Below, in pieces: positions 11,492 through 24,357 of a stretch of 64,000 nucleotides of DNA. A program made the translations under genes and the position numbers. Positions within the stretch are counted from its first letter, which is position 1. Every line of letters begins with the position of its first letter. Source of the stretch: Moniliophthora roreri (taxonomy: Eukaryota > Basidiomycota > Agaricomycetes > Agaricales > Marasmiaceae); the NCBI GenBank assembly GCA_001466705.2, contig LATX02000185.1, forward strand, positions 434,001 to 498,000. The letters run 5' to 3'. A model generated the notes under the pieces. It did no database searches. It saw nothing but the letters and a program-made list of their open reading frames with translations, and was not told the origin of the DNA.

Positions 11492-14400
11492 TCAGTCGAC
11501 GTTAGTACCTTCATACATCTTTGATAGCAAGTCACACCTACTCCTATCGCACTCGGGCGAACGATTTTGTATGTTTTGTGTTGTGATACTATCCATATTC
11601 TGGATCTGGGAACCACCATCTAAGCCAGAATGCGTCGGAGTGCTAAGACGTCATCGAAGGGTGGGTATACTCACTGTTTATGGGTCTTACCCCCGTCAGT
11701 CTCTTCAACAGGCCCATATCAGGCAACGATATGAATCTATGAGATTTATCCGAGGTTATATCAAAGTCGATTTTGGCCCATCCACGACCGCTGGCACGTT
11801 GCTCCAGTACCTGAAAGAGGTGTTAGAGTCAGACAAGGAGTATTCGTGAAAGAACATGATCAACCACTCACGCTAATGATGTACCCTAACCCGCTCCAAT
11901 ACCCTTCCATTTTCTTCAATGCTTTCAATACTACTGACAAGTTCTGTTTCATCAGCCCATTGATGAATGCAGATTGCATCTGCATGCCTTTTCCCATCAC
12001 ATTGGGATTACCGTTCGCGCCCATATCAGGCATCGCAATCCCGTCTGTACCCCCAAGAATCTCTTCCTCCTTTGCATCATGGACGAACGCTACGCCCGCG
12101 ATGAAGAGACATTGGTTCACGAACGGTGAAGCGCAATATGATCTGGCATCGAACAAGTCGGCGAAGACCAGGCAATCGGCGACCTGCCTTGAAGATGCGA
12201 GCGAGAGCTTGATAGAGCGCTTCAAGCCGGCTGTATGAGGTGTCGCGAATCCACTCGGGTGATCCCTACCGAGATTGGGGTGATGAATCAGGGCCAGAAT
12301 AGCGTTACACCATAGGTGAAGGAAGAGATATGTGCCCTGAGTAAATCGTGGATGATGAACATGACAAAATGGACAGACGTGCAGCGCACTTACCCCTTGC
12401 TTCCTCGCAGCCTGAGCCCTAAAATTCTCGACTGACCATGTCAGTTGCTCCGGGAGTCCAGCAATCAACACCACCAGCTGATTGTGCAACGAGTGCAGGT
12501 CCTCAGAGTTGCCTTTATCCTCTGAGACCAACGGTTTTGGTGCGTTGTAGTTGTTATTCTAAGAAGCTCGTCTTCAGCGAAGGTTTCGGATAGATGAATG
12601 AGTCGATATACCATGCAATTAGCAATCTGGCCTGCGAGAGCAAATAGCTTTACGATGCTGACGAACGGCGATAGGACCATAGTCTGATCAAGAGACAGAG
12701 CAGGCGATGTTGGTATCATATCGTCCTCTGTTGGCAGTGGAATCTCGACCGACTCTGCTGAGATAGTAACCCTTCTACCAGTACCGAACGCAAGGATACG
12801 GTCCTTGATCAAAGATGAGCGTGAAAGCTAGGTGTCAGACAAAGAGGACTGACCATGATAAAAAGGCACCAGAACAAAAGTTTTCCGCAAAAGACATCGT
12901 CGTTATGTCTCGCTGGCGTTTCCACATACTGAACGTAGTCGTCAGTGCCATACGCAGTCTTCAAAATTAGGGTGTACTCGTGCCTTGTGCAAGCCCAAGT
13001 CCAAAGCCATCCGAATTGCGAGCCCGGAAAAGTTCTACACGATGATACGACAATGTTATCAGTGTCGACGATCTCCCGACCACAGCTAACGGGGATACGT
13101 ACCCAAAGTCCGCTTTCCGAGTTCTATAGAAAACATTAACAAGCTCATGAACATTTCCTGACGAAATGGTTTGTACTAACCTCTCCAAACTCGGCCCATG
13201 ATAGTAGTAATAAACCAGCTACGACATCTGTTGAAGGTAGCCTCAAGAGCGGTAGAGCGAGCTTCCACGCCGTGCCGATGTAGTGCGAGGGTTTCCGAGT
13301 GGAATGCGGAATAAATCTGGCCAAGAACGTCTGGTTAGCTGTCGCATACTTGTTGCAATGATAGCAAAAAATATTCACCGCACGGCCAAGGCACACATCG
13401 CATATGCCAGAAATACCGACATGGTATCCGCCTTGACGCGTTCTTCTACCCTCTTCCTGCTCAGAAACGGGAAATGTTCTCCAAAGTTGTCGAAAAACAC
13501 GTCGAGCATTTGTTCGTCCAGTGGAGGCGCTGCATCAGAGATATCATCCATCTCATTGCGAGGATCTTCGATAGCACCGGCACTCTCCTGGTCTGTAAGG
13601 GGAGCAGGCACTTTTCCATTATAATCAGGAGAAGTGATCTTCGGCGAATTTTGGCGAAGCTTCAGGTGGATGATGATCCGATTGAAGCCAGGATGAATGG
13701 CGGTACATCCCGACTTCATTAACACAGTCGTCAGATTGTCTGGGAAGGGATTGAGAAGCAGTGATGCAGCACGTACCAGCCGATACTATTTCATCACATG
13801 GAACGACGAGAAAAGGAAGAAACATTCCTTTAGTGATGACGATTGCGGTGACAATAAATGTTACTTACATAGTGAACCTTGAGGTGTTGACTTTCACCCG
13901 GGTTTCCTTCCAGAAACGCGACCTGCTTGCTGAGTGATTCCACGACTTCACCGGGATCGTCATGCTTCGGAGATGATGTTCCTTGCGATTGAGCATGAGA
14001 ATTGTTCGTACTCGGATTAAGATGGATATCCATCCCTGCGTGGTTCGAAGAGAACGCGTGTTTGCCAATGTTCTTGCTCAGTATGTGCGTTGAGTACGTT
14101 GCCATCCCAGTCATATCTGACTGATGGCTTGCGGCGGAGTTGATAACACTATGATGGGGGTAAGGAAGCGATGGCGCTAGAACAGGCACGGAAATGGGTT
14201 GCGGTTGAGGTAGAATCGGAGGTTGGGTGACAAATTGTTGAGCTAAATGAGTTTGAGAAGCCAGCGGATATTGACTCTCGGGGTTCGTGAAAGGTTCCGA
14301 GATGGATGGCTGCAGAACCAGCTGCCTCATGTACTGCGGCTGGTCCAAGTACAGATGATTGCTAGATGCTGCAGACTGCGAAGAACTCTCGCCTAGTAGT

Positions 14401-14992
14401 AGATGAAGACCATTCGTCAGATTGTCCTGTAATAAAATCGCGTCAAAATGGACGTGACAGATTCAAGATAATGAAGTCTCACCCTATCGAATTTCTGAGT
14501 CTCGTCAAGATTGCTTGTCCTTGATTTCTTAGACTCAGACGCCTCTGTAGACGGGTCGTGCTGCAAACGCATGTTGTATTTAGGGCCCCGTCCGTAGTAT
14601 TCACGTCCTTCTGCTCTGGCCTTCTCCTTCTCAGCCTCTTCCATCTCTCTCCTCGTCCTCTTCCTCCTCCTTCCACTCGGACGAATGCATTCCGCGTTCG
14701 ACCTTGCGCATGCGGAACAAACCGGTTGTCCATCGTCGCATTTTGCTTTTTTGCTTCGACACCTAAAGCATGCTAGAAATCTCGTGGATGTCGAGGAGCT
14801 CATCTGGTAGGTATGCTGAGGAATATACTGGTGCTGCGGCGAAGAATTTTGATTCGAGTTCAGATAAGAGGACGACGTGTCGGACATCGGGGTAGCATGA
14901 CCGAGGCTGCTCGATGAGTTCGTGGTCGTTATTGTCGTCGGTGTCTTTGTCAATGTCGAGCTGCTCGTCGGGGCTGTGGTAACTGCAACCAT
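11492..14992 (-). CDS. Zn2Cys6 fungal-specific transcription factor
   Basis: Multi-exon minus-strand gene. The first exon (14992-14483) has a Ser/Thr-rich head, then a binuclear zinc cluster with spacing C-x2-C-x6-C-x6-C-x2-C-x6-C starting at ACFRCRSKKAKCDD, then a very basic RRRKRTRREMEE linker. The second exon (14426-13869) is Gln/Pro/Ser-rich. Further exons hold the fungal_trans middle region: EHFPFLSRKRVEERV, GTAWKLALPLLR, SGLAIRMALDLGLHK and DRILAFGTGRRVTIS. The last exon ends at TGA 11494-11492. Expected to be a nuclear DNA-binding regulator. Exon joins near 13700-13860 and 12850-13400 are approximate. I could not assign a named orthologue. Confidence 0.82.
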
Positions 14993-15865
14993 CTGGTAAA
15001 ACGGTTTGAAACCAACGTCGTGTGCTGGCGTGGGTTGAGGAAAATCAGTTTCCTTAACTAGTAGTGTGACCTATTCGGAGTTGATTGTCGCGCAACCTGG
15101 TGAGGAGGGGATGGAGAATTGGATCTGATGGTAGTCCAAGATTATTATGCAACTTATACATCGTTTGGTTTGCCCTGGTACGAAAGGAACTGTGGGGAAC
15201 TTTTTACGAGACGAATTTCAAACCAAAAAAATATGGCAATATCAGCTGACTTTTCCGCCTTCCGAGGTACCACAACTTTTCTCATCCTTGTTGTATGTAC
15301 CTCGACTTGTCAACGTGGACGGGCCTACTCGGACACACAGATGCATCCCTGGCTGCAATTTTTTTTCGCAAGCTTATCCCTGGGTATCAGCCAACGACAC
15401 CTGCGTTTCATGCCTTGACTACCAGAGTCGATTCCCAGGAAGGTCCCATCATTCTGGAATTGTTGGATACTCGGCCTTGGCGCCTTTTTGAGGGTGGGCC
15501 CAACAAATTTCACTGAACAGAATAAGGTCGACATTACGACGCCAACGCTTCAAATGATATCCCGGGAACCAAGTTTATCTTCTCCCTGGACCCCGTGGAT
15601 TTGTGAACGCAAATTACTGTCCGTGTCCCGATCCTCGCATCCAACGGCTTTGTCTGCAGCGCACTGAGTTGCTCGTATGCTGGAACTGACGCGGAACTGA
15701 CGTAGCTTTAGTGTACAGGGTTGCTTGATGTGGCCTTAGAAATTGCGTTCATACGAGTTACAACCGATAGGGAGCTGACGTGTAGTCCAGTGATATTGAT
15801 TTGGAATGGAGCGATCGACCGCCCGGGTACTCGTGAGTACATACTCGAACTTTGACGCTATCAAG
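14993..15865. other. intergenic, no gene seen
   Basis: Upstream region of the Zn2Cys6 gene and downstream of the SDR relic. No supported gene or repeat. Confidence 0.45.
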
Positions 15866-15899
15866 CTACATGTCCGATAGAGCGGTCAAACATATATCG

Positions 15900-16980
15900 T
15901 GGTTGATATTCGAGAAAATACATACCACAATGTCCGCCGCTGAGCTGGAGATAAGAGAATCAGTACCGGCTCCAATTCCGCCAAACTGGTGGCAACTCAA
16001 TCGCATTCCTGTGCAAAATGGACTGGCATCGGAAGCCGAGAAAACGATCGGTCCCTTGTATTCCCATAATAGACTAATTCTCTCTCCAAGGGAAATATAA
16101 TCTGCCCAATGCCTCTCCAACTCGGGTTTCTTCGCTAGTAACATCTCTACCATTGCGGTCTTGATGTACCCAGGGCTCATCGTGTTGACTCGTATGCCTT
16201 TCGGTGCCCATTCCGCCGATACCGATCGACACAATTAATAACGGCTGCTTTAGATGAGCTGCTATGCTCGAAGACATGAGCTTCTATCACGTTGAGACTT
16301 TTACGGGCATAGAACATACTACGCTGTGCAGTTCAGGCCTCGGTTTGCTTTGGATCGGAGATCCACTCATTGATGCGGTCAGGATTATAGATCCTCCGAA
16401 GCAATGCCTAAGCATCTGTAGCCTGAGCGATGATGAATGAACCAATAACTTAGCATCCATGATTTTCTTCATATCTTCTGCCTTGTAGTCGATCGCTGGA
16501 CATTCCTGTTGGACTAGACTCGAATAAGTAGATGGCCGGCGTCAACAGCATTACGACTCACTTCCCGTGGCGGCAACCAACACTCTGACATTCTCTGGGT
16601 GCCTCCTTCTCGATCTCCCTAATCACTTTATCTACCAGCTCTGGCTGCGTAATGTTCACCGGCTTGTACCCAATCGTCAACGCATCAGCCCTGTCGCATT
16701 GGCCCTATTCTTTCGGCGAAGGTCCAGACAGGATATCGAGGCAATACGCATTGGATCCTGCCTTCGAGTAGTGCTGCAACGAGAGTGATACCCAGGCCAC
16801 GAGCACCACCCGTCACTATAGCCACCCGATCAGCCACCATAAAGAATCGCCCAGTCCATGAAACATACCTATAGAGGCCAGCCGTGGAACTGTAGGATTG
16901 TCCAAGATAGCTTGAGTCTCATGCGATGGCGATGGAGGACGAACGACATCGTTCGCAGGACTAGATATTACCACGGCCAT
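15900..16980 (-). pseudogene. short-chain dehydrogenase/reductase pseudogene
   Basis: From an ATG at 16980 the minus strand shows successive SDR landmarks in different frames. TGGARGLGITLVAALL is the Rossmann glycine motif. It is followed by AGSNAYCLDILSGPSP in a shifted frame, then ITQPELVDKVIREIEKEAP, the active-site strand GSIILTASMSG in fragments, a SKAAVIN segment, and RSVSAEWAPKGIRVNT and MSPGYIKTAMVEML in yet another frame. At least three frameshifts are needed to join them, for example a 1-nt loss just after SKAAVIN. The remembered family is the NADP(H) polyol/sorbose-reductase-like SDRs. The C-terminal end is degenerate. I judge it non-functional. Confidence 0.75.
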
Positions 16981-18190
16981 TATTGCAGAATGGCGGGGGT
17001 GTTCAACGAATGAGACGTACTTAAAGACGAGGGCTTCGATTTTATTCCGAATCCCTTGAGACGCCAGAAACGAGGCGATATCAGGGAAAAACGGTTCTAT
17101 TTTTCAGTCCGGACGGCGTTATGTCGATTTCCACGTGCGCTTCTGGCCGAGCAGTTAATCGAAATTCCACATTTGAAGGCGCATAGTCGTACTAAACTCC
17201 GTGAAGGGCTTCCATGGGACATTGCATCTTCAAAGGGTACTTAGCCAAGGGGATAATAGAGCTAGCTAATAACGTAAGTATATTATCGGCTTCGAAACAA
17301 CGGCGTTATACTCGGTACTGACAGCAGCGGGCTTCTGTATAACGGACCGTGCAGAACTGTCGGGCCTCGAATAATTTGTTCGGTGTCATTGCTGTATGCC
17401 GAGTCACGCTCGGAAGGAGTAATGGCTAACTTGCGGCCGTTGAATTCTGAATCTTGCAGAGGGCCGTTTCCGTCTGTAAACCTGCTAGAAAAGGCTGCCA
17501 TTGAGTCAGATACCTCAATTTAACATACATTACATACATAAAACTCGGTGTTTCGAATGCGCCTTCCGTATTTACTGCCGCGATTTCTGTGGCTGGAACG
17601 CAGATAGACCTATTACTTAGATGAGTTGCACCTATGAAAGCTCTGAGATATGAAAAGGTGGTGATCACGCACCTGGATACGCCCTTCCGACTAATTCCCT
17701 ATAACTGCTATTCTCTGATGCTGAGAGCTCCGAACAGTTCCGGATCCTTTTTCTACTGTGTACAGGAGTAGAAGCCTAAGAGTACCTCAACACTAATCCG
17801 AGAAATTGGGTGCCTGCAGCGGGAGGAATAGTCAGCTAGACAGGGTTACTCGTGAACCTGGTACACGCTTTTTGGGGCACCTCACTAGTGACAGAAGTCT
17901 ATAACTCTGTCCCAGATCTCTGCTGGAAGATGTATCGAGGTCGCAGCTGGCTTAGGCTAGTGGCTGTCATGAGCTGACATGCATGTTACCAACCATAACA
18001 CAGCCACAACTACTCCTTCAGTCTTCGCCGTACATAGTCGAAGTGCTGGTACATCTGACTGCATCTCGTCAAACGATGTGATACCATTCGCAATCCCTCT
18101 TCCTGCGACCACGGGCAGACCGGCGGGCGGGGTCAGATGGTCGTGATAATAAAGCACCGTCATCGTGTGAACGTTGCATCTATGGGGTTG
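16981..18190. other. intergenic, no gene seen
   Basis: No recognisable gene, RNA or repeat on either strand. Confidence 0.4.
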
Positions 18191-18194
18191 TGAC

Positions 18195-18352
18195 CTGTGA
18201 CCAATCCATCCAGATTTGAAATTCGGATGGAGGTCCGGCGGGCCGCCAGAAATTTTCGGAAATTGGGACCCAAAAACTGCCAAATTTAGCAAGTTTCCGG
18301 AGGTCACAGTCCGAGCGGATGGACCCCTGGCACATCGTGACCATCCGAAATA
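18195..18352. repeat. short element with repeated CCATCC/GGATGG inverted arms
   Basis: CCATCC and GGATGG occur in palindromic order near 18206-18230 and again as CGGATGG...CCATCCG near 18315-18345. They flank a G/C- and A/T-patchy core with AAATTTTCGGAAATT. No transposase is present. It could be a small non-autonomous element or the terminal part of a dispersed repeat; copy number elsewhere is unknown. Confidence 0.4.
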
Positions 18353-18368
18353 CCCCAAATACCTCAGT

Positions 18369-18641
18369 ATGTCGACCAACCTAGCAAGGGCCACTCTCAA
18401 GTATGCTCCTTCTCCCGGTCATTTCATCCAGGAAGTTCTGTCCGCCAACGGATTCGAGGCGCCTTCTCGATCGGCCGACAAATATACCCTGATGCTTTTG
18501 CTGCCAAGTAAGCTGACGGATACGGTATATCGTCGCTTATCTCATACGTTCCCAGTGAGAACATCTGTTCTGTGCACTTTAAGATACAGCGAACGTGGCG
18601 AATTGCCGGAGTTGACTGAAATTGAAGGATATGGTAAGTAA
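18369..18641 (+). CDS. doubtful hypothetical ORF
   Basis: An ATG at 18369 opens about 90 codons rich in Leu, Ser and Arg, followed by a good donor GTAAGTAAA at the 3' end. A Glu-rich open stretch lies further on near 18735-18840 but I could not join the two in phase. No family recognised; it may be an exon of an unknown gene or chance. Confidence 0.2.
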   Translation: MSTNLARATLKYAPSPGHFIQEVLSANGFEAPSRSADKYTLMLLLPSKLTDTVYRRLSHTFPVRTSVLCTLRYSERGELPELTEIEGYGK

Positions 18642-19653
18642 ATACCATTATATGTAACCTTATAAACATCACCAAAAGGCTGACAGTAAAGGAAGGTGCT
18701 TTAACTCGACGGGTATGAAGCCGTCCTCAGCGGTAAGTGTGACATTAATGCTATTGAGGAAGAGGGGGTTTCACCACCAGAGGAAGAATGTGCTCTTTTG
18801 CCTCCGAGTCATTCCTTCATTGATATCCCAAGACTCAAGTAGGTATGCACTGATCCTTCCCACCAAGTCACGAACCGCAGATATCCGGTGCAGATTCACG
18901 CATGTCTTTACTGAGGCAATTTGGCGGTTTGATTGAAGAGAAACTGAACAAGAGCAAACTCAACACATTGGGGAACCTTCAGTTTAGAAAGTTGTGGATA
19001 TGGTTTAGGCCTGCACCGGTATGCAACTATTACTCCTTTCCAGCCCCAAAAAGGTTTTCCTTGACCTGTTAGCGCGTCCATAGGGTAAGAATAGACACTA
19101 TCTCCACAAGATTTCACCTCGTCTTCCTGGGTGTAAGGAGAAATCGTAACCTTTCCATCTTCATCCAATCATTCTCCACCGAACGCACAATTTCTTGCTA
19201 TACACGTTGCATGTGCCAATATTATCAACAAGTCTGTGAGGAAGGAACTTGAAAAGATGGCTGCAACAACAACACATCTCAAACGACCTCATTGACGTTC
19301 TTTGACGATCACTGAGCCTGTAACTACGTATTCCGCTTGTATATTAATCTACATTTCATCGAAGCCATTTTTACCTATGCCTAACGTTCTGAATCGCAGA
19401 AAACCGCGAACCTTGTTTGTTGTCTTTTCGCCACGTTCCACCAGTGTATCCGTCACAAAGCAGTCATGGCCACTCCTGCTGAGTTGATACGCCTGGGATG
19501 ATTTTCCTGTCAGATTAGTAGAGCTGAAGCTAATCAAGGTCGACGTGAGTGCACACGTCCAGACACTTCAAGTTTCCTCTTGGAATGCCAGCGTGGCATT
19601 TCAACGTTGTATAAGTAGCTGTTTTATAGTACTAATACGATACGCTTCGGATA
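18642..19653. other. intergenic, no supported gene
   Basis: A minus-strand open frame at 18908-19168 has a protein-like composition but no family motif and no clear splice partners. Nothing else seen. Confidence 0.35.
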
Positions 19654-21248
19654 CTACTTCTGTGATACCGTGCGGTCTCGTCTCAGGGGCCACGGCCTCT
19701 TCTTATCCTGCTTCTTCCTATCTTCATGCTCCCTTCGCTCCCCGTCCTCGACTGTCATCTTCGTAGGTCTACCTTTCCTGTCCTTACTACCTGCTTCAAG
19801 AATGATAGGCTTTGAATAGAACATCTTTCTCTTGGCCATATCGTGCACGTTTCCATACGCCTTGACCCATTCCGAATCGCTAGAAGTGTCCGAGATCGAG
19901 CTAAGTGGTGCGTACCCCCATCGTTCTCGAGAGGGCGGAGGCGATGTAGGCTTGGACTTGGGTTTGATTGGTGAGAGGTTGAGTTGAGATGCGAGTGAAG
20001 GTGCTGAAGATAGTGATCCACGTTCGAGCAGTTCTGGTTCTGGAGTCACATCGGTGGTCCATGTTTCCTTTTCGTCCTGCTGAGAAATAGCATTATACTT
20101 GGCGTGAAAAGGAAAACAATGACTTACCTCTTGCGCAGACGTATCGACGTCGCTGAAGACATCTTCCGGTATCGCTACTGGCGGCGTTGTGGAAACCCGC
20201 GTAGCTGGCGCAATGCCCATATCCTTAAATATGTCCATGTCATTTCCGGAGACTGCAACGGGAGGAGGTGTATGTGTCTGGCGACGCGAACGAGATGAGA
20301 TAGTTGAAGGCTGAGCTTGGTCGGGTAAGGGATCCGAAATGCTTGCCACCTGGTCAAAAGTGTTAATAGGTGAATCAATGGTAAAATGGCACTCCCACCT
20401 CGCCGGGAGTGGTAACGCTAACTTGCTTCTGTTTGGGTTTCCAGGTCTTCATAGATTGATCAGCCCATCTTTTCTCCATAGCAGATGCTTTCTTGTGTAC
20501 AAAAAGCATAGCCTCTCGGACTAGTGGTATGAGCTTGGTGTACGGCATAAGATTGACTTCTAATGAGGGCAAAAACGAATATGTCCAGCCTATGAGCAAG
20601 GCGAGTTAGCCCAGTTCGCAGAGAAAAGTGCGGGGTACATACCTCGCAGAACATCAACATTCCCGTTTCTGGCCTCGTCGAAAACCAGCTTTCCGTCCTT
20701 TACATGCGCATTCCTCAACAGTACCAACTCCATCGCTGTCTTTAGCCTGCTGCTGATCCTGCCTCTAACAACCTTCCGTTTACTCGTCGTCTTTTTTGGC
20801 ACAACTACAATCGTTGAAATTGGTAAGCGACCAGGCTTCTGCCATTTCTCCAACTTGACCGGCGCCAACTCTTTCCTCTGACTCTCCATAGACCGAGCGA
20901 CACGTTCATCCCATGTTTCAAAGGGTACGTTGGTTGGTGGTAGTCGTGGAAAATCATGTTTCGCAAGTAAGCCGAACGGTACAACTGTAAGTGTAAGGTT
21001 CCTTTGAGGATCCCGAAATGAAGGTAGGAGATTTCGGGGTAGATTCGCTGCTGGATGAGATGGGTCGAGTATAGTGCGTCCCGGGATGTTTAAATGGGCA
21101 CCAAAGGCATCACCTGGGGTTTGACGGAAATACTGTCTGCAAATTGAGCTAAAATTGAAGATGAAAGGGCGAAATGAAGACGCACTAGGATAGATTTGAA
21201 GACATTTTGAGATTTCTGAAGTCTACCGAGTTGGTAGCATTTCTGCAT
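19654..21248 (-). CDS. hypothetical protein, probably mitochondrial
   Basis: Five exons (21248-21186, 21132-20643, 20589-20399, 20349-20128, 20076-19654) join in phase to about 462 residues. The N-terminus MQKCYQLGRLQKSQNVFKSI has only basic charges and no acid, as in a mitochondrial presequence. A conserved-looking core follows: KRKVVRGRISSRLKTAMELV, then a Trp-Tyr-x-Phe-x-Pro-Ser-Leu-Glu strand and MPYTKLIPLVREAML. The C-terminal half is Ser/Pro-rich and low complexity, ending in a Lys/Arg-rich tail. I do not recognise the family. The basic RGRISSRLKTA helix hints at RNA binding, which is speculation. Confidence 0.65.
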
Positions 21249-22530
21249 CCGTATCCTAGTCTCTGAAGTCGTCTATATTTCTGATGTAAAGACTAAAAGA
21301 AAATGAATGAATTGGTCCAATACGGAGACGGTATGAACGCACCTTGAGGAAAATCCGCCGCTTCGCCTCCACAATTCTTCCTTCGACTGCCTGATGCAAA
21401 AAAGGAACCTTACCAAGGAGTCAAGTTCTTGACAATTGGCACGCCGAGATGCTTCCCTAGTGGTAGCCTGGGATCTGGTCAGGATCTGGTAGTGAGCTAA
21501 CGGTAAGTTGCTTAGGCGCCGGCGAACTACCCCTTGCTGCGACCTCCATGACAGTCCCAGAAAGAATCTCCTTTGCACCTCCCTGTTAGGCCACTTGGGA
21601 AAGGATATACCCACTCAACATCTAGACCACAAATGGCAGTACGGTGACTGCAAGATGTGTAAAGTATTCATAGCGTTTGAAGTCATTCATGATAAATATC
21701 CGTCGTAGGTACGAGCTACGCCTGTCAGAGACCCGGCTGTCGTGGTGATTCTTCTAATGTTGACACCAGGATCTCCAGAGCCATATTCTGAACCACTATG
21801 ACGTGCGCAAAGCTTAATGCGGGATAACGAAAGGTACTCTTTCTCGGTCGGGAACACCGACGCAAGCTCCTTCAGTGCACGAACTCTCGTCCTCGACCAA
21901 GTCTAATCGACATGCTTGGGGCAAGGGATACTCAAGCTACCGATTTGTACCTGTAAATTGGCTTCACGCCGGGCATAACAGTCTTAGGGGCAGGTATTAT
22001 CATCTTTACGACCAATAAACTCACTCAATTCCCGTCTCCACCTACGCAGCTCTATAGCTCCCTCGTGCACTGCACTTCTCCTGTGCCAAAAAGCAAGTGT
22101 AACAGACTCATACCGAGGACGACGAGTTACTTCCGCGTTTTTGTGGCTTCTCGATGAGTGTATCAATGCCATTACCCCTCAACGGAGAACCAAGGCCTGC
22201 TTCCTTCAATTAATCCCTACGGCCTTCCCAGCAGCCCTTTACTGCCTATATATCAGGCTACGAAGTCGCTAAAAACCTGCTGTGTACCCCGCACCCATAC
22301 ACAGTCGCTACTCGATCCAGCACCAGCAGCCTCTTTCGCCTTGCCCTCACAAACTGTGATTGTCGTAAAGCCTTGTGAGTCGCAACTCGGTAGCATACTC
22401 GAGCATCTTCAGGCGGCACTCCGAGGCCTTAGGCTTCCGATATCACGCAGGTGGTTACCCTTCAAAACCAAGTCGTCTCCTTTCCTCTTCGTACATCGAC
22501 ATCTCAATTATCTTATACCCCAACTCTGTG
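21249..22530. other. intergenic, no gene seen
   Basis: Divergent upstream region of the mitochondrial-type protein and the lyase-like gene. A C/T-rich open frame at 22158-22607 overlaps the lyase start in another frame and is probably not coding. Confidence 0.45.
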
Positions 22531-24357
22531 ATGCTTTTCCATTTATTCCTGCTCGTGTTTACCACGCTCTTTCAACACGCAAACGCAGCAGCAAGTTACA
22601 TCAGTGACTTTGTCGACCCTGATTTCATTTTATCAAGGGAGTTTGCGATTCATACGTACCCTGCAGAGGTTTCGATCGTTAAATGGGCGAGGCAGTTTTC
22701 TTTGAAAGGACCTTGGTGTACGTTTACCTGTCTCTCTCGATGACTTGCGTGGCTAATAAATTCCAACAGCGGTGATGGACAAGCCAGTTTTACCACCTTC
22801 AGGCAATAAACATGATTATATGAGTTGGTCACCCTAGTATGCGATGTTTTCGCTTTCCTTCTAGTACCGGCAAGCACTGAGCACGATTCAATAGTTCATG
22901 GCCGAACTGTAGCTCAGTCGGTAACACTACTGTTCTATCAGACGAAGAAGGTGAGTTTCCTGCTCACGTTGCCTCCTCTATGACTCATACCTATATCATT
23001 CAGTGTGGAAAAGATGCCCGTACGAGATTCGTGATGGAGAGTTTAACCCAGACGGCCGAATTGTCAGCGATGCCGGGGCCTTTGACGATCTGTCCAACGC
23101 AGTCCTGTATAATGCGATCTCGGCAATAATAACCGGAGGAAATACGAATCTATTCTCGAGGAACGTTGGTATGTAACACAATCTGTTATTGGATCTGGAG
23201 CGATATTCATTTATGCATCGATCATCAGCCGCGTACTTGAAGCGATGGTTCCTCGATCCAAAGACCAAGATGAACCCTCACTTGACTTATGCACAGATGC
23301 AACGAGGCCCGAATGGTCAAGTGGGGAGACATACAGGTGTGCTGTACGTATTGCTGCATCTGACTTGTTCATCTCTCACAACTCAATTACGCAGTGACAT
23401 GAAAGGTTTCTCGAAGATCGCCTCTGGAATTCTTATCCTACGCAAAAGCAACAATACGGATTACACATCCGAGATCGATGAGGGTATGATTGTGTGGTGT
23501 AAGGAGTATATCCAGTGGCTGGATACGAATCCGACAGCGCATCTAGAGAGGATTGCGTTGAAGTGAGGTGGTTTCACCCATCCATTCTATATACGGAACT
23601 GCTCACGATATGTACAGCAATCATGGAACCTTCTTCTACGTTCAGATGACATCTTTGAAACTGATAATCAACGATCGGGAGGGAGCCATCCAAGCTATTG
23701 AAACTTTCTATGCGAACCAGTTTCTGGGGCAGATTGAGGAAAACGGTGAACAGGTTTGTATCATCTTTTTGGTCTTCTCGACAGATTCAGGATTCATCAG
23801 TTGTGATGTAGCCGCTCGAAGCAGTGCGTACCCGTCCGTATCACTATCATGCGTATAACTTGGCGGCACTTGTAGTAAGAAACCATTTCATTTCTTTCCG
23901 TTCTTAGTCTACTTTTGACATCTTACCATCACACGCTTCACAGAGTATAGCTCGCATAGCTAAATACCTTGATCCCAACACCGATGCCTGGACACGCACT
24001 ACTTTCAAGAATGGGACCATCCAGAAGGCTCTTGATTTCAGTCTTACTCTCGATGCCAAGCGCTCAAACGAAACGGAAAACGCAGGTGATCTTTGGCCGT
24101 GCATTGCGGCGATTGGGAGCGTTTTTGGTGATCCAGAGGGTAGGTATGAGGCATACCTGAGAAAGGTGAATCCAGAGTATGCTTCAGAACCACATTTCTT
24201 CTGGAATCAGCCGTTCATCGGTGGGCCGACGCCAACGAGCGCGGCAGAGAGAGCAAGGATGACGAGGAGGATCAATGGGACAAAGAGTAGGTTTGAGATG
24301 GGAAGCAGATGGGTCATATTCGGGCTGGACCTGATGATGGTTGTGCTCAGCGCTTGA
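22531..24357 (+). CDS. secreted alginate-lyase-domain protein
   Basis: The start MLFHLFLLVFTTLFQHANA is a classic signal peptide. Exons begin 22531-22717, 22770-22836, 22895-22950 and continue to TGA at 24357. Family motifs in order: DYMSWSPYSWPNCS (PYYWP-like), CPYEIRDGEFNP, AFDDLSNAVLYNA, GRHTGVLD, NNHGTFFYVQ, TRPYHYHAYNLAAL and HFFWNQPF. These match the alginate lyase domain (Pfam Alginate_lyase), an (alpha/alpha) toroid in which Asn and His of NNHG and a Tyr/His cluster act in beta-elimination. A short hydrophobic C-terminus (MGSRWVIFGLDLMMVVLSA) could be a GPI-anchor signal. The substrate in a fungus is unlikely to be alginate itself; a host or self uronan is possible. No break found. 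Confidence 0.8.

Noticed and set aside
22900..22950. tRNA-like text (GTAGCTCAGTCGGTAACAC)
   Set aside because: It looks like a D-arm, but no acceptor, anticodon or T-arm follows, and the segment is an in-phase exon of the lyase-like gene (WPNCSSVGNTTVLSDEE).
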